This document shows, one piece after another, positions 17,744 to 25,940 of a stretch of 64,000 bases of DNA. Made by a program: the position numbers and the translations under genes. Origin of the DNA: an uncultured Clostridia bacterium (lineage in GTDB: Bacteria; Bacillota; Clostridia; UBA1381); contig CAKSOE010000002.1 in the NCBI GenBank assembly GCA_934476675.1, positions 92,625-156,624 of the forward strand, given 5' to 3'. The notes below the pieces were generated by a model. That model did not search any database. It was not told where the DNA came from and was given only the letters and a program-made list of their open reading frames with translations. Position 1 is the stretch's first letter. Each line of letters begins with the position of its first letter.

Positions 17744-18001
17744 ATGAAAGAATTCAGTTATAAAATAACCGATGAGATTGGTATTCATGCCAGACCGGCA
17801 GGTATGATGGTTAAGGAGGCAGGCAAATTCAGTTCAAAAATCACTGTTTCAAAGGGTGATAAGAGTGCGGAAGCAAGTAAGCTTTTCGGAATTATGGGGC
17901 TCGGAGTGAAGTGCGGAGATGAAGTCACAGTAAAGGCTGAGGGCACGGACGAAAATGAAGCAATAGCAGCAATCGAGGAGTTTTTTAAGCAGAATTTATA
18001 A
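17744..18001 (+). CDS. ptsH: Phosphocarrier HPr, variant lacking Ser46
   Basis: 85-residue phosphocarrier between enzyme I and sugar permeases. The active-site histidine is in GIHARPAG (His15). The regulatory region reads EASKLFGIMGLGVKCG: aligned with the usual KSIMGVMSLG, the residue at position 46 is Lys and Ser52 is Gly; Ser45 is next to it. Thus the canonical HPr kinase site is absent by position. GAAAGGGG precedes the ATG. It sits between ptsG and ptsI in one operon. Confidence 0.93.
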   Translation: MKEFSYKITDEIGIHARPAGMMVKEAGKFSSKITVSKGDKSAEASKLFGIMGLGVKCGDEVTVKAEGTDENEAIAAIEEFFKQNL

Positions 18002-18019
18002 TGTAAGGAAAATACTGAT

Positions 18020-19678
18020 ATGACAACAATACAAGGAAAAGGCGTCTGCGGCGGCGTGGCGTTCGGCAAGCTTTATCTTTTTAAAAAAGCATCAAGCATG
18101 GTGAAAAGAGAACGCATAAAGGATACGCAAAAGGAGCTTGAACGTTTTGAAAGTGCGCGTAAGGTCACAACGGAACAGCTTGCAAAGCTTTACGAAAAAG
18201 CAGTTCTTGAAGTGGGCGAAGACAATGCGATGATTTTTGAAATACACCGCATGATGCTGTCCGATGAAGATTATCTCGAATCGATCCGTTCGATGATTTT
18301 AAATCAAAGCCTTAATGCCGAAGCGGCGGTTGCGGGAACAGCGGATAATTTTGCAGAAATGTTTTCCGGCATGGAGGACAGCTATATGCAGGCACGTGCG
18401 GCAGATGTAAGGGATATTTCGGAACGTTTGATAACGATTTTAACAAATTCCGGCGGAGAAGAAATAAATTCGGATTTACCGGTGATACTGGCAGCTGAGG
18501 ATCTGGCGCCGTCGGAAACGGTGCAGCTTGACAAAACAAAAATTCTTGCGTTTATTACCGAAAAAGGCAGTCCTAATTCACACACCTCCATACTCGCGCG
18601 CACTCTCGGCATACCTGCCGTAATCGGTGCGGAGGGAATTATGAATGTCGGAAATATGCAGGACGTAATAGTTGACGGATTTACGGGAGAGGTGTGCATT
18701 GAACCGGATATGAATAAGGTTCTTGAAATGCAGAAAAAGAAAGCGGAGTCGGATAGCAGAAAAAGCCTTTTAAATAGGCTTAAAGGAGTAAAACCGCGTA
18801 CAAAGGACGGTCAGGAGATACTTTTGTATGCAAATATCGGTAATCCCGACGACTTGCCTGCGGTTTATGCAAACGATGCACAGGGCGTAGGGCTGTTTCG
18901 CAGTGAGTTTATATATCTTGAAAGCAAAACCTACCCGACGGAAGACGAGCAGTTTGCGATTTATAAAAAAGCGGCGGAAAAAATGGGCGGAAAACGCATA
19001 ATTATACGAACTCTTGACATAGGCGCGGACAAAAATGTCGACTATTTTGAAATGCCGAAGGAAGAAAATCCGGCAATGGGTGTAAGAGCAATCAGAATAT
19101 GTCTGACTCGTCCCGAACTTTTCAGAACGCAGCTCAGAGCGCTTTATCGGGCGTCTGCATTCGGCAGAATAGCGATTATGTTTCCGATGATTATTTCGGT
19201 GGAAGAAGTAAAAAAAATCAAGGAAATATGTGCCGAAGTAAGGGCAGAACTTGAAAAGGAAAAAATCCCGTTTAATGCAAAAACCGAACTGGGAATTATG
19301 ATAGAAACTCCGGCAGCGGCGATAATAAGCGACAGACTGGCGAAAGAGGTTGATTTCTTTTCGATAGGAACAAATGACCTTACGCAGTATACATTAGCGG
19401 CAGACAGGCAGAACAGACAGGTGGCGGAACTTTGTGACGAACGCCATACGGCGGTTTTGCGGCTGATAAAGCTGACGGCGGACAATGCGCACAAAAACGG
19501 AATATGGGCAGGTATTTGCGGCGAATTGGCGGCAGATACGGAGCTTACGGAGCTGTTTTTGACAATGGGAATTGATGAACTGTCGGTTTCTCCGGCGGCG
19601 CTTTTGCCATTAAAGCAAAAAGTACTTGAAACAGATGTGTCGAAAATACGTGAAGAATGTCTTAAAATAATAGAATAA
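18020..19678 (+). CDS. ptsI: PTS enzyme I (phosphoenolpyruvate-protein phosphotransferase)
   Basis: 552-residue cytoplasmic kinase that passes phosphate from PEP to HPr. The N-terminal phospho-His is in SPNSHTSILARTLGIPAV (about residue 187). The C-terminal PEP-binding barrel has GVGLFRSEFIYL, IIRTLDIGADKNVDYF, NPAMGVRAIR, LGIMIETPAAAI and IGTNDLTQYTLAADR. The length is slightly below the usual 570. It ends the pts operon, followed by a terminator. Confidence 0.96.
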   Translation: MTTIQGKGVCGGVAFGKLYLFKKASSMVKRERIKDTQKELERFESARKVTTEQLAKLYEKAVLEVGEDNAMIFEIHRMMLSDEDYLESIRSMILNQSLNAEAAVAGTADNFAEMFSGMEDSYMQARAADVRDISERLITILTNSGGEEINSDLPVILAAEDLAPSETVQLDKTKILAFITEKGSPNSHTSILARTLGIPAVIGAEGIMNVGNMQDVIVDGFTGEVCIEPDMNKVLEMQKKKAESDSRKSLLNRLKGVKPRTKDGQEILLYANIGNPDDLPAVYANDAQGVGLFRSEFIYLESKTYPTEDEQFAIYKKAAEKMGGKRIIIRTLDIGADKNVDYFEMPKEENPAMGVRAIRICLTRPELFRTQLRALYRASAFGRIAIMFPMIISVEEVKKIKEICAEVRAELEKEKIPFNAKTELGIMIETPAAAIISDRLAKEVDFFSIGTNDLTQYTLAADRQNRQVAELCDERHTAVLRLIKLTADNAHKNGIWAGICGELAADTELTELFLTMGIDELSVSPAALLPLKQKVLETDVSKIREECLKIIE

Positions 19679-19685
19679 TCAAATA

Positions 19686-19731
19686 ATATAGAGAGGTAAA
19701 AAACAGTTTTCTTACTTCTCTATATTTTTTT
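19686..19731 (+). terminator. Terminator of pts operon
   Basis: Stem AATATAGAGAGGTAA with TTACTTCTCTATATT (one G-T pair region), loop about 11 bases, then TTTTTT. Confidence 0.8.
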
Positions 19732-19741
19732 GAAAAAAAGC

Positions 19742-19770
19742 TTGACATTATTGCAATATCGGAGTATAAT
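19742..19770 (+). promoter_or_regulatory. Promoter of mgtC-like gene
   Basis: TTGACA, 17-bp spacer, TATAAT; consensus quality. The start codon lies 36 bases below. Confidence 0.88.
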
Positions 19771-19805
19771 TATTCGATAAAAATAAAGCAGGAGGAGGAG
19801 ATCGG

Positions 19806-20480
19806 ATGAATTTTGACTTACATGAGATTATGTACATTTTTAGACTTTTTGTGGCAGGACTATGCGGAATGATTATAGGGCTTGAACGCAAAAACCGTTC
19901 CAAGGAGGCAGGAACGAGGACGCATTTTATTGTAGCGTGTGCTTCTGCACTTATGATGATAGTGTCAAAATACGGATTTGCCGACCAAGCCATAAACGAG
20001 TTTGGAATAAGAGGAGCGGACGGTGCGAGAATTGCCGCACAAGTGGTAAGCGGAGTCGGATTTCTCGGCGCCGGAATGATATTTGTACATAAAAACACAA
20101 TTACGGGACTTACTACCGCAGCCGGAATATGGGCAACGGCAGGAGTCGGACTGGCAATCGGTGCAGGTATGTACACGGTAGGAATAAGCGCTACATTTCT
20201 TCTGCTGTTGGCACAAATCGTGCTGCATATGGATTTTAAATGGGTAAGAGCTCAAAAAAATAAGGTTTTACTTGTTGAAAATGTAGATGAAGAAAAATAC
20301 CAGACATTTATGGTTAACCTCCTGCAAAGCAAGGGTGTAGCGGTACATGATGTTTCGGTTGAAAAGTCCGAGGAAGGCAAAAATTATACTTTTGTTATTG
20401 AAATTCCGAAAAGTCTTGATGAAGAAGATATAATTTCAATGGTGCCGTACGTGTGCAGCATTTACCCGACGGACAGATAA
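19806..20480 (+). CDS. MgtC/SapB family membrane protein
   Basis: 224 residues. The N-terminal 140 residues form the MgtC domain with four to five membrane helices and the family motifs GLCGMIIGLERK, KEAGTRTH, AQVVSGVGFLGAGMI and GLTTAAGIWATAGVGLAIGAGMY. The C-terminal part (about 150-224) is a soluble ACT-like extension. MgtC proteins in pathogens help growth in low magnesium and inside phagocytes; their biochemical activity is unsettled, and housekeeping members occur in many Firmicutes. No M-box riboswitch is seen upstream. It is monocistronic. Confidence 0.88.
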   Translation: MNFDLHEIMYIFRLFVAGLCGMIIGLERKNRSKEAGTRTHFIVACASALMMIVSKYGFADQAINEFGIRGADGARIAAQVVSGVGFLGAGMIFVHKNTITGLTTAAGIWATAGVGLAIGAGMYTVGISATFLLLLAQIVLHMDFKWVRAQKNKVLLVENVDEEKYQTFMVNLLQSKGVAVHDVSVEKSEEGKNYTFVIEIPKSLDEEDIISMVPYVCSIYPTDR

Positions 20481-20520
20481 AAAAATATGCTTGCGTATGC
20501 AAGCATATTTTTTTATCTGT
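20473..20520. terminator. 22-bp perfect palindromic terminator
   Basis: Inverted arms of 22 bases around loop GTAT, with A-run and T-run inside the arms, overlapping the last codons of the mgtC-like gene. Confidence 0.88.
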
Positions 20521-20587
20521 ACAAGCTACACAAAAATACCGTAGGAAATCAATGATATTTTTTTAGTATTTACTATACAAAAAAGCA

Positions 20588-20616
20588 TTGAAAAATTCGT
20601 GGGGTTGGAGTATAAT
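20588..20616 (+). promoter_or_regulatory. Promoter of decarboxylase cluster
   Basis: TTGAAA, 17-bp spacer, TATAAT. Confidence 0.8.
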
Positions 20617-20620
20617 ATAC

Positions 20621-20650
20621 AATAGGTATAAATTGAAATTTATACCTATT
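20621..20650 (+). promoter_or_regulatory. Operator-like 13-bp inverted repeat at the transcription start
   Basis: AATAGGTATAAAT, spacer TGAA, ATTTATACCTATT: perfect arms beginning five bases below the -10 box, hence spanning the expected +1. It can be a repressor operator, or a 5'-terminal RNA hairpin that protects the long mRNA. There is no T-run right behind it, so it is not a terminator. Confidence 0.6.
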
Positions 20651-20744
20651 GTGCCGATTGCAAATGTCGGCAGAAAATGGATTTTTTATGTGCGAAGCAA
20701 TTCGCCTTATAAAAATATTTCTTATAAAAAACGGAGGGTTAGCT

Positions 20745-22292
20745 ATGGGAACAGTTGATAAGCTGACAGAGCTTCAATACCGCAGAAGCGTAATAGAGCA
20801 GGGCGGCGGCGAGGCGGAAATAAAAAAGCAGCATGATGCAAAGAAGCTCACTGCCCGTGAGAGAATAAACGCTCTTACGGACGATGGCAGTTTTGTTGAA
20901 ATTGACGCTTTTGTAACGCACAGAGCTGTTGAATACGGCATGGACTGCACGGAAGCTCCCGGTGAGGGTGTTGTGGCGGGCTACGGTACGGTTGACGGCC
21001 GTCCGGTATATGTATATGCGCAGGATTTCACAGCGCTTGGCGGTTCTGTCGGAGAAATGCATTCTAAGAAAATATGCAAGGTAATGGATATGGCGGCAAA
21101 GACCGGTACGCCCGTTATCGGAATAAGCGACAGCAGCGGCGCGAGAATCCAGGAGGGAACGGACGCTCTTGCAGGCTTGGGAGAGATTCTGTACAGAAAC
21201 ACTCTTAACAGCGGTGTTGTTCCGCAGATTTCCGTTGTAATGGGAACGTGCGCAGGAGCGGCAGCTGCATCGGCGGCTTTGTCGGATTTCGTGTTTATGG
21301 TAGAAAACACCGGAAAAATGTTTATGACGGGTCCGCAGGTGATTGAGAATGCAACCGGAGAAAAGGTTGACGCAGCGGCTTTCGGTGGCGCTGATGTTCA
21401 CAGTGAAAAGTCAGGCGAGGTTGATTTTAAGGCTGCAAATGATGAAGAATGTATTGCAAAAGTACGTGAGTTGCTTTCATTTCTGCCGTCAAACAACCTT
21501 GAAGAAACACCATATGTTCCGGCTGATGATATAAATAGAGTTTCGGAGCAGCTTACGGCGATTGTTCCCGATGATACAACGGCAGCGTACGATGTTCGCG
21601 GCGTAATTGCGGAAATTGCGGATAACGGCGCTTTTATGGAAGTTCAGAAAGATTTTGCACAGAATATGGTGATCGGATTTGCAAGAATGAACGGCTTGAC
21701 CGTTGGTATAGCGGCAAATCAGCCTGCGGTTAATGATGGTCTTATTGATACATACGCAGCTGAAAAAGCAGCAAGATTCGTACGTTTTTGCGATTCCTTC
21801 AATATTCCGGTAGTTACGTTTACGGACTCCGAAGGCTTTGCCGCAAGCAAGGCGCAGGAGGAAAGCGGACTTATAAGCAGCAGCGCAAAGCTTATCTATG
21901 CTTTTGCTGAGGCAACAGTTCCGAAAGTTAACGTTATAATAAGAAAGGCTTACGGCAGTGCGTATATTGCAATGAATTCAAAGAATATCGGCGCCGATAT
22001 GGTTCTGGCATGGCCTACGGCGGAAATTGCGGTTATGAATCCGGACGGAGCGGCAAATATTCTGTTTAAAGACAGCTTAAAGAACAGCAGTGAGCCGATG
22101 TCGGATAGAGAGGAAAAGGTTCAGGAATACAAAAACAAAGCGGCATCTCCGTTTGAAGCGGCAAAGCGGGGTTATGTAGACGATGTGATTGAACCGGATT
22201 CCACAAGACCGAGAATTATTGCGGCACTGCAGATGCTTGAAGCAAAGAGGGAAGCAAGACCGGCTAAAAAGCACGGAAATATTCCCGTGTGA
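20745..22292 (+). CDS. mmdA: Acyl-CoA carboxyltransferase subunit (methylmalonyl-CoA decarboxylase alpha type)
   Basis: 515-residue biotin-dependent carboxyltransferase of the PccB/MmdA family, moving the carboxyl group between methylmalonyl-CoA and biotin. N-terminal KKQHDAKKLTARERI is typical; the two crotonase-like halves carry ISDSSGARIQEG, the oxyanion string GTCAGAAAASAAL, and in the second half FTDSEGFAASKAQEESG and KAYGSAYIAMNSK. Length agrees with MmdA (glutaconyl-CoA decarboxylase alpha is longer). The start at 20745 follows GGAGG; the open frame extends to 20649 without similarity. First gene of a sodium-pump-type cluster. Confidence 0.88.
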   Translation: MGTVDKLTELQYRRSVIEQGGGEAEIKKQHDAKKLTARERINALTDDGSFVEIDAFVTHRAVEYGMDCTEAPGEGVVAGYGTVDGRPVYVYAQDFTALGGSVGEMHSKKICKVMDMAAKTGTPVIGISDSSGARIQEGTDALAGLGEILYRNTLNSGVVPQISVVMGTCAGAAAASAALSDFVFMVENTGKMFMTGPQVIENATGEKVDAAAFGGADVHSEKSGEVDFKAANDEECIAKVRELLSFLPSNNLEETPYVPADDINRVSEQLTAIVPDDTTAAYDVRGVIAEIADNGAFMEVQKDFAQNMVIGFARMNGLTVGIAANQPAVNDGLIDTYAAEKAARFVRFCDSFNIPVVTFTDSEGFAASKAQEESGLISSSAKLIYAFAEATVPKVNVIIRKAYGSAYIAMNSKNIGADMVLAWPTAEIAVMNPDGAANILFKDSLKNSSEPMSDREEKVQEYKNKAASPFEAAKRGYVDDVIEPDSTRPRIIAALQMLEAKREARPAKKHGNIPV

Positions 22293-22323
22293 CATATAAA
22301 ACCTGCGAAAGGAGATACCTAAA

Positions 22324-22719
22324 ATGAATATATCGGAAGCACTGAGAACAGGACAGGGAATAACCCTCAGCGAGGCGCTCTCAATGGGCGGTCTTACAAC
22401 AGGTATGGGACTTACAATCGTATTTTCCGTACTGATTATACTGATGCTCGTATTAATGCTTTTTAAAGTTATTTTCTATAAGGAAGATAAAGACGATAAA
22501 AAAAAAAGGACAATAATTGAAGAAACTGCTCCGGCAGCAGAGGTTGTAACGGAACCTGCCGATGACAGCGAGCTGATAGCGGTTTTGACCGCGGCAGTTG
22601 CGGCAAGCCTGCAAACCTCAACATATAAGCTTAAAATTATGTCTTACAGACGTGTTGATAACAAAAGACCGGCATGGAGCAAAGCCGGAATTAATGAGAA
22701 TATTAACAGCAGATTTTAA
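22324..22719 (+). CDS. Sodium pump decarboxylase gamma subunit (OadG/MmdD family)
   Basis: 131-residue small membrane subunit. One transmembrane helix (about 27-50, GLTIVFSVLIILMLVLMLF) is followed by a Lys/Asp-rich cytoplasmic segment, an acidic/Ala linker, and a C-terminal RRVDNKRPAWSKAGINENI tail. The helix, linker and tail arrangement is that of OadG/MmdD, which tether the carboxyltransferase to the membrane beta subunit. GGAGAT precedes the ATG. Sequence similarity in this family is weak, so the call leans on the neighbours. Confidence 0.82.
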   Translation: MNISEALRTGQGITLSEALSMGGLTTGMGLTIVFSVLIILMLVLMLFKVIFYKEDKDDKKKRTIIEETAPAAEVVTEPADDSELIAVLTAAVAASLQTSTYKLKIMSYRRVDNKRPAWSKAGINENINSRF

Positions 22720-22758
22720 GTGCGGTTTTGTGCTATTGCACGGAAAGGAATGGAAATA

Positions 22759-23154
22759 ATGAGAAAGTTTAATATAACAGTAAACGGAAATACATATGAA
22801 GTTGATGTCGAGGAGATAGGCGGCACAGCAGCGGCAGCGGCTCCCGTACAGCCTGCCGCTCCTACGGTTTCGGCAGCGCCTAAGGCAGCTCCGGCTCCTG
22901 TTAAAGCGGCGCCCGCACCGAAAGCGGCAGCTCCGGCAGGTGCGCAGACCGTAAAGGTTCCGATGCCGGGAACTATCGTGTCGATTAAGGTAAATGTAGG
23001 CGATAAGGTTGCACCGGATACATTGGTTGCGGTTTTGGAAGCTATGAAAATGGAAAATGAAATATTTGCCGGCGTTGAAGGTACGGTCGCATCGGTTAAC
23101 CTGGCGGCAGGCGACAGCGTAAACAGCGGCGATGTTATTATCTCTGTAAACTGA
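22759..23154 (+). CDS. Biotin carboxyl carrier subunit
   Basis: 131-residue biotin protein. N-terminal MRKFNITVNGNTYEVDVEEIG is a short beta-hairpin domain; a flexible Ala/Pro linker (about 30-65) leads to the biotinyl domain with the biotinylated lysine in EAMKMEN (about residue 96). It carries the carboxyl group between the carboxyltransferase(s) and the membrane subunit. The ATG at 22759 is chosen for its spacing to GGAAAGGA; an in-frame ATG nine bases earlier lies too close to it. The separate OadA-like gene lacks its own biotin domain, so this carrier is probably shared. Confidence 0.9.
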   Translation: MRKFNITVNGNTYEVDVEEIGGTAAAAAPVQPAAPTVSAAPKAAPAPVKAAPAPKAAAPAGAQTVKVPMPGTIVSIKVNVGDKVAPDTLVAVLEAMKMENEIFAGVEGTVASVNLAAGDSVNSGDVIISVN

Positions 23155-23188
23155 TCCGCAGAGAATGTTAAGAAAGTGGTGATAGAAA

Positions 23189-24433
23189 GTGTTACAGAGT
23201 TTGATTAATTTTTTGGACAATACGGGATTTGCCGCTATGTTCCAGGACGGCGGTGTGAATGCGTTGAAAATAGTAATCATGATTGCTATTGCGTGTCTGC
23301 TTTTGTATCTTGCAATTGTAAAGAAGTTTGAACCGTTATTGCTTTTGCCGATTGCGTTCGGTATGCTTCTTACGAATCTGCCGGTGCTTAAAGATTCGGC
23401 GGCAATAATGATGCACACCGAATGGTTTACCGACGCTCAGTATATGATAGACGGACATTATCTGGATGTAGGTAAAATTTGCCGTGAGGGCGGTCTTTTG
23501 GACTTGCTTTATCTCGGCGTTAAGCTGGGTATTTATCCGCCGCTTATATTTGTCGGTATAGGCTGTATGACAGACTTCGGTCCGCTGATTGCAAACCCAA
23601 AGAGTATTCTTTTGGGAGCTGCGGCACAGTTTGGTGTATTCTTCACATTCGTAGGTGCGCTTGTTCTTTCGGCTCTTATCCCATCTCTCGGTTTCGGAGT
23701 TAAAGAGGCTGCTTCAATCGGTATTATCGGCGGTGCGGACGGCCCGACGGCAATATACGTAACAAAATCACTCGCTCCGGCATTGCTCCCTGCAATAGCG
23801 GTTGCGGCATATTCATATATGGCGCTTATTCCGGTTATTCAGCCTCCGATTATGAAACTGATGACCACGAAAAAGATGAGATGTACGGTTATGGAACAGT
23901 TAAGACCTGTTTCAAAAACAGAAAAAATACTTTTCCCGATAGTTGTTACAATCGTTGTAGGATTGATTATTCCCGATGCGGTTTCGCTGGTTGGCTGCCT
24001 TATGCTGGGTAATATCCTGAAAGAATCCGGCGTATGTGACAGACTGGCAAAAACAGCACAGAACGAGCTTATGAATATTATTACAATATTCCTTGGCGTT
24101 ACTGTCGGCGCGACAGCAACCGCATCAAACTTCCTTAGCGGTCAGACTATATTTATTATAGTTCTCGGTTTGGTGGCATTCTGCTTCTCAACAGCCGGAG
24201 GATTGTTCCTGGGCGACATTATGTACTGGGTAACGGGCGGAAAAGTTAATCCGCTTATCGGTTCGGCAGGCGTAAGCGCCGTGCCTATGGCGGCGAGAGT
24301 ATCACAGGTTGTCGGACAGAAAGAAAATCCCACAAACTTCCTTTTGATGCACGCTATGGGACCTAACGTTGCGGGAGTTATCGGATCTGCCGTTGCGGCA
24401 GGCGTGTTCCTGTCAATGTTTAACGGTATTTGA
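23189..24433 (+). CDS. oadB: Sodium ion-translocating decarboxylase beta subunit
   Basis: 414-residue integral membrane protein that decarboxylates carboxybiotin and exports sodium ions. The conserved motifs are present: ECREGG-type string GKICREGGLLDLLYLGVKLG, LIFVGIGCMTDFGPLIANP, the catalytic-Asp region GIIGGADGPTAIYVTKSLAP and the C-terminal GSAGVSAVPMAARVSQ and LMHAMGPNVAGVIGSAVAAG. It starts with GTG. Near-identical proteins serve oxaloacetate, methylmalonyl-CoA, malonate and glutaconyl-CoA decarboxylases, so the substrate comes from the partner subunit. Confidence 0.94.
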   Translation: MLQSLINFLDNTGFAAMFQDGGVNALKIVIMIAIACLLLYLAIVKKFEPLLLLPIAFGMLLTNLPVLKDSAAIMMHTEWFTDAQYMIDGHYLDVGKICREGGLLDLLYLGVKLGIYPPLIFVGIGCMTDFGPLIANPKSILLGAAAQFGVFFTFVGALVLSALIPSLGFGVKEAASIGIIGGADGPTAIYVTKSLAPALLPAIAVAAYSYMALIPVIQPPIMKLMTTKKMRCTVMEQLRPVSKTEKILFPIVVTIVVGLIIPDAVSLVGCLMLGNILKESGVCDRLAKTAQNELMNIITIFLGVTVGATATASNFLSGQTIFIIVLGLVAFCFSTAGGLFLGDIMYWVTGGKVNPLIGSAGVSAVPMAARVSQVVGQKENPTNFLLMHAMGPNVAGVIGSAVAAGVFLSMFNGI

Positions 24434-24467
24434 TTACATACATGGAATTTTAAAGGAGTGAAGATAA

Positions 24468-25877
24468 ATGGCAAAGGGAAGTAAAGCAGTAGGAATTACG
24501 GAAACAGTCCTCCGTGACGCCCACCAGTCGCTTATTGCGACAAGAATGAGCACAGAGGAAATGCTTCCGATAGTTGAAAAACTGGATGATATAGGTTATC
24601 ACTCGCTTGAAGCATGGGGTGGAGCGACCTTTGATTCTTGCTTGAGATTTCTGCACGAAGATCCGTGGGACAGACTCAGAAAAATAAAAGACAGAGCAAA
24701 GAAAACACCGTTGCAGATGCTTTTCAGAGGTCAGAATATTTTAGGATACAGACACTATGCCGACGATATAGTTGAGTATTTTGTTCAGAAATCAATTGCA
24801 AACGGAGTTGATATTTTAAGAATATTTGACGCTTTAAACGATGTCAGAAACTTAAAATGTGCAATTGATGCCTGCAAAAAGGAAAAAGGACACTGCCAGG
24901 CAGCGTTATCATATACTATCGGCGGTCCGCATACAACAGAATCTTTTGTAAAGCTCGGCAAGCAGCTTGAAGAAATGGGTGCGGATTCATTGTGCATCAA
25001 AGATATGGCAGGACTGCTTTTGCCGTATACAACATATGAGCTTGTAAAGGCTCTTAAAGAAACCGTAAAGATACCTGTTCAGCTGCATACGCATTATACA
25101 AGCGGTGAAGCGTCAATGGTATACTTAAAAGCTATTGAAGCAGGCGTTGACGTAATCGACTGTGCAATGTCACCGTTGGCTATGGGAACATCACAGCCGC
25201 CGACAGAACCGATTGTTGCAGCATTGCAGGGAACAGAATATGACACGGGCTACGACCTTGACAAGCTTATTGAAATAAGTGATTATTTCAGACCGTTAAG
25301 AGAAAAATACATTGAGGACGGTCTTATGAGCACAAAGGTAATGGGCGTAAATGTAAACACGTTAAAATACCAGGTACCGGGCGGAATGCTTTCAAACCTT
25401 GTGTCGCAGCTTAAACAGCAGCATGCAGAGGATAAATACGAGGCGGTTCTGGAAGAAGTGCCGAGAGTACGTGAAGATATGGGATTCCCGCCGCTTGTTA
25501 CACCGTCATCGCAGATTGTCGGTACTCAGGCTGTTTTGAACGTGCTTATGGGCGAACGTTATAAGATGATTACAAAAGAAACAAAGGGTATAGTAAGAGG
25601 CGAATACGGTAAAACCCCGGTACCCATTAAACCTGAGATTGTTAAAAAGATTATCGGTGATGAAAAGCAGATTACCTGCCGTCCGGCTGATCTTTTGAAA
25701 CCCGAATTGGAGAATATGCGCAAGGAATGTGCGGAATGGATACGACAGGAGGAGGATGTGCTGTCATATGCACTCTTCGGTCAGGTTGCTGTTGACTTCT
25801 TTAAGTACAGAGAAGCAAAGCTTGACAAAGTGGATAATTCTGTTCTGGACAGAGAAAATAAAGCATATCCCGTTTGA
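24468..25877 (+). CDS. oadA: Oxaloacetate decarboxylase alpha / pyruvate carboxyltransferase subunit without biotin domain
   Basis: 469-residue TIM-barrel carboxyltransferase of the OadA/PycB/transcarboxylase-5S family. It has TETVLRDAHQSLIATRM, the metal and carboxylate-site strings EAWGGATFDSCLRFL, QMLFRGQNILGYRHY, FDALNDVRN and HTHYTSGEASMVYLKA, then the PYC_OADA domain. It ends near residue 469 without the C-terminal biotin domain of typical OadA, matching the separate carrier gene. It would transfer a carboxyl group between oxaloacetate/pyruvate and the carrier. Last gene of the cluster. Confidence 0.92.
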   Translation: MAKGSKAVGITETVLRDAHQSLIATRMSTEEMLPIVEKLDDIGYHSLEAWGGATFDSCLRFLHEDPWDRLRKIKDRAKKTPLQMLFRGQNILGYRHYADDIVEYFVQKSIANGVDILRIFDALNDVRNLKCAIDACKKEKGHCQAALSYTIGGPHTTESFVKLGKQLEEMGADSLCIKDMAGLLLPYTTYELVKALKETVKIPVQLHTHYTSGEASMVYLKAIEAGVDVIDCAMSPLAMGTSQPPTEPIVAALQGTEYDTGYDLDKLIEISDYFRPLREKYIEDGLMSTKVMGVNVNTLKYQVPGGMLSNLVSQLKQQHAEDKYEAVLEEVPRVREDMGFPPLVTPSSQIVGTQAVLNVLMGERYKMITKETKGIVRGEYGKTPVPIKPEIVKKIIGDEKQITCRPADLLKPELENMRKECAEWIRQEEDVLSYALFGQVAVDFFKYREAKLDKVDNSVLDRENKAYPV

Positions 25878-25886
25878 TTGAATTAA

Positions 25887-25917
25887 AAGGGGGTTGTTGC
25901 ACTAAGCGACAGCCCCG
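25887..25917 (+). terminator. Hairpin between oadA and proC
   Basis: GGGGGTTGTTGC, loop ACTAA, GCGACAGCCCC; stable with two G-T pairs, but no U-run follows. It may give partial termination between the decarboxylase cluster and proC. Confidence 0.5.
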
Positions 25918-25940
25918 TTTGCGTAGTAAGGAGTGATTAT

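Noticed and set aside
19742..20480. M-box riboswitch before the MgtC-like gene
   Set aside because: Only 36 bases lie between the -10 and the start codon, too short for an M-box.
20649..20744. N-terminal extension of the mmdA-like gene
   Set aside because: No family similarity; GGAGG points to the ATG at 20745.
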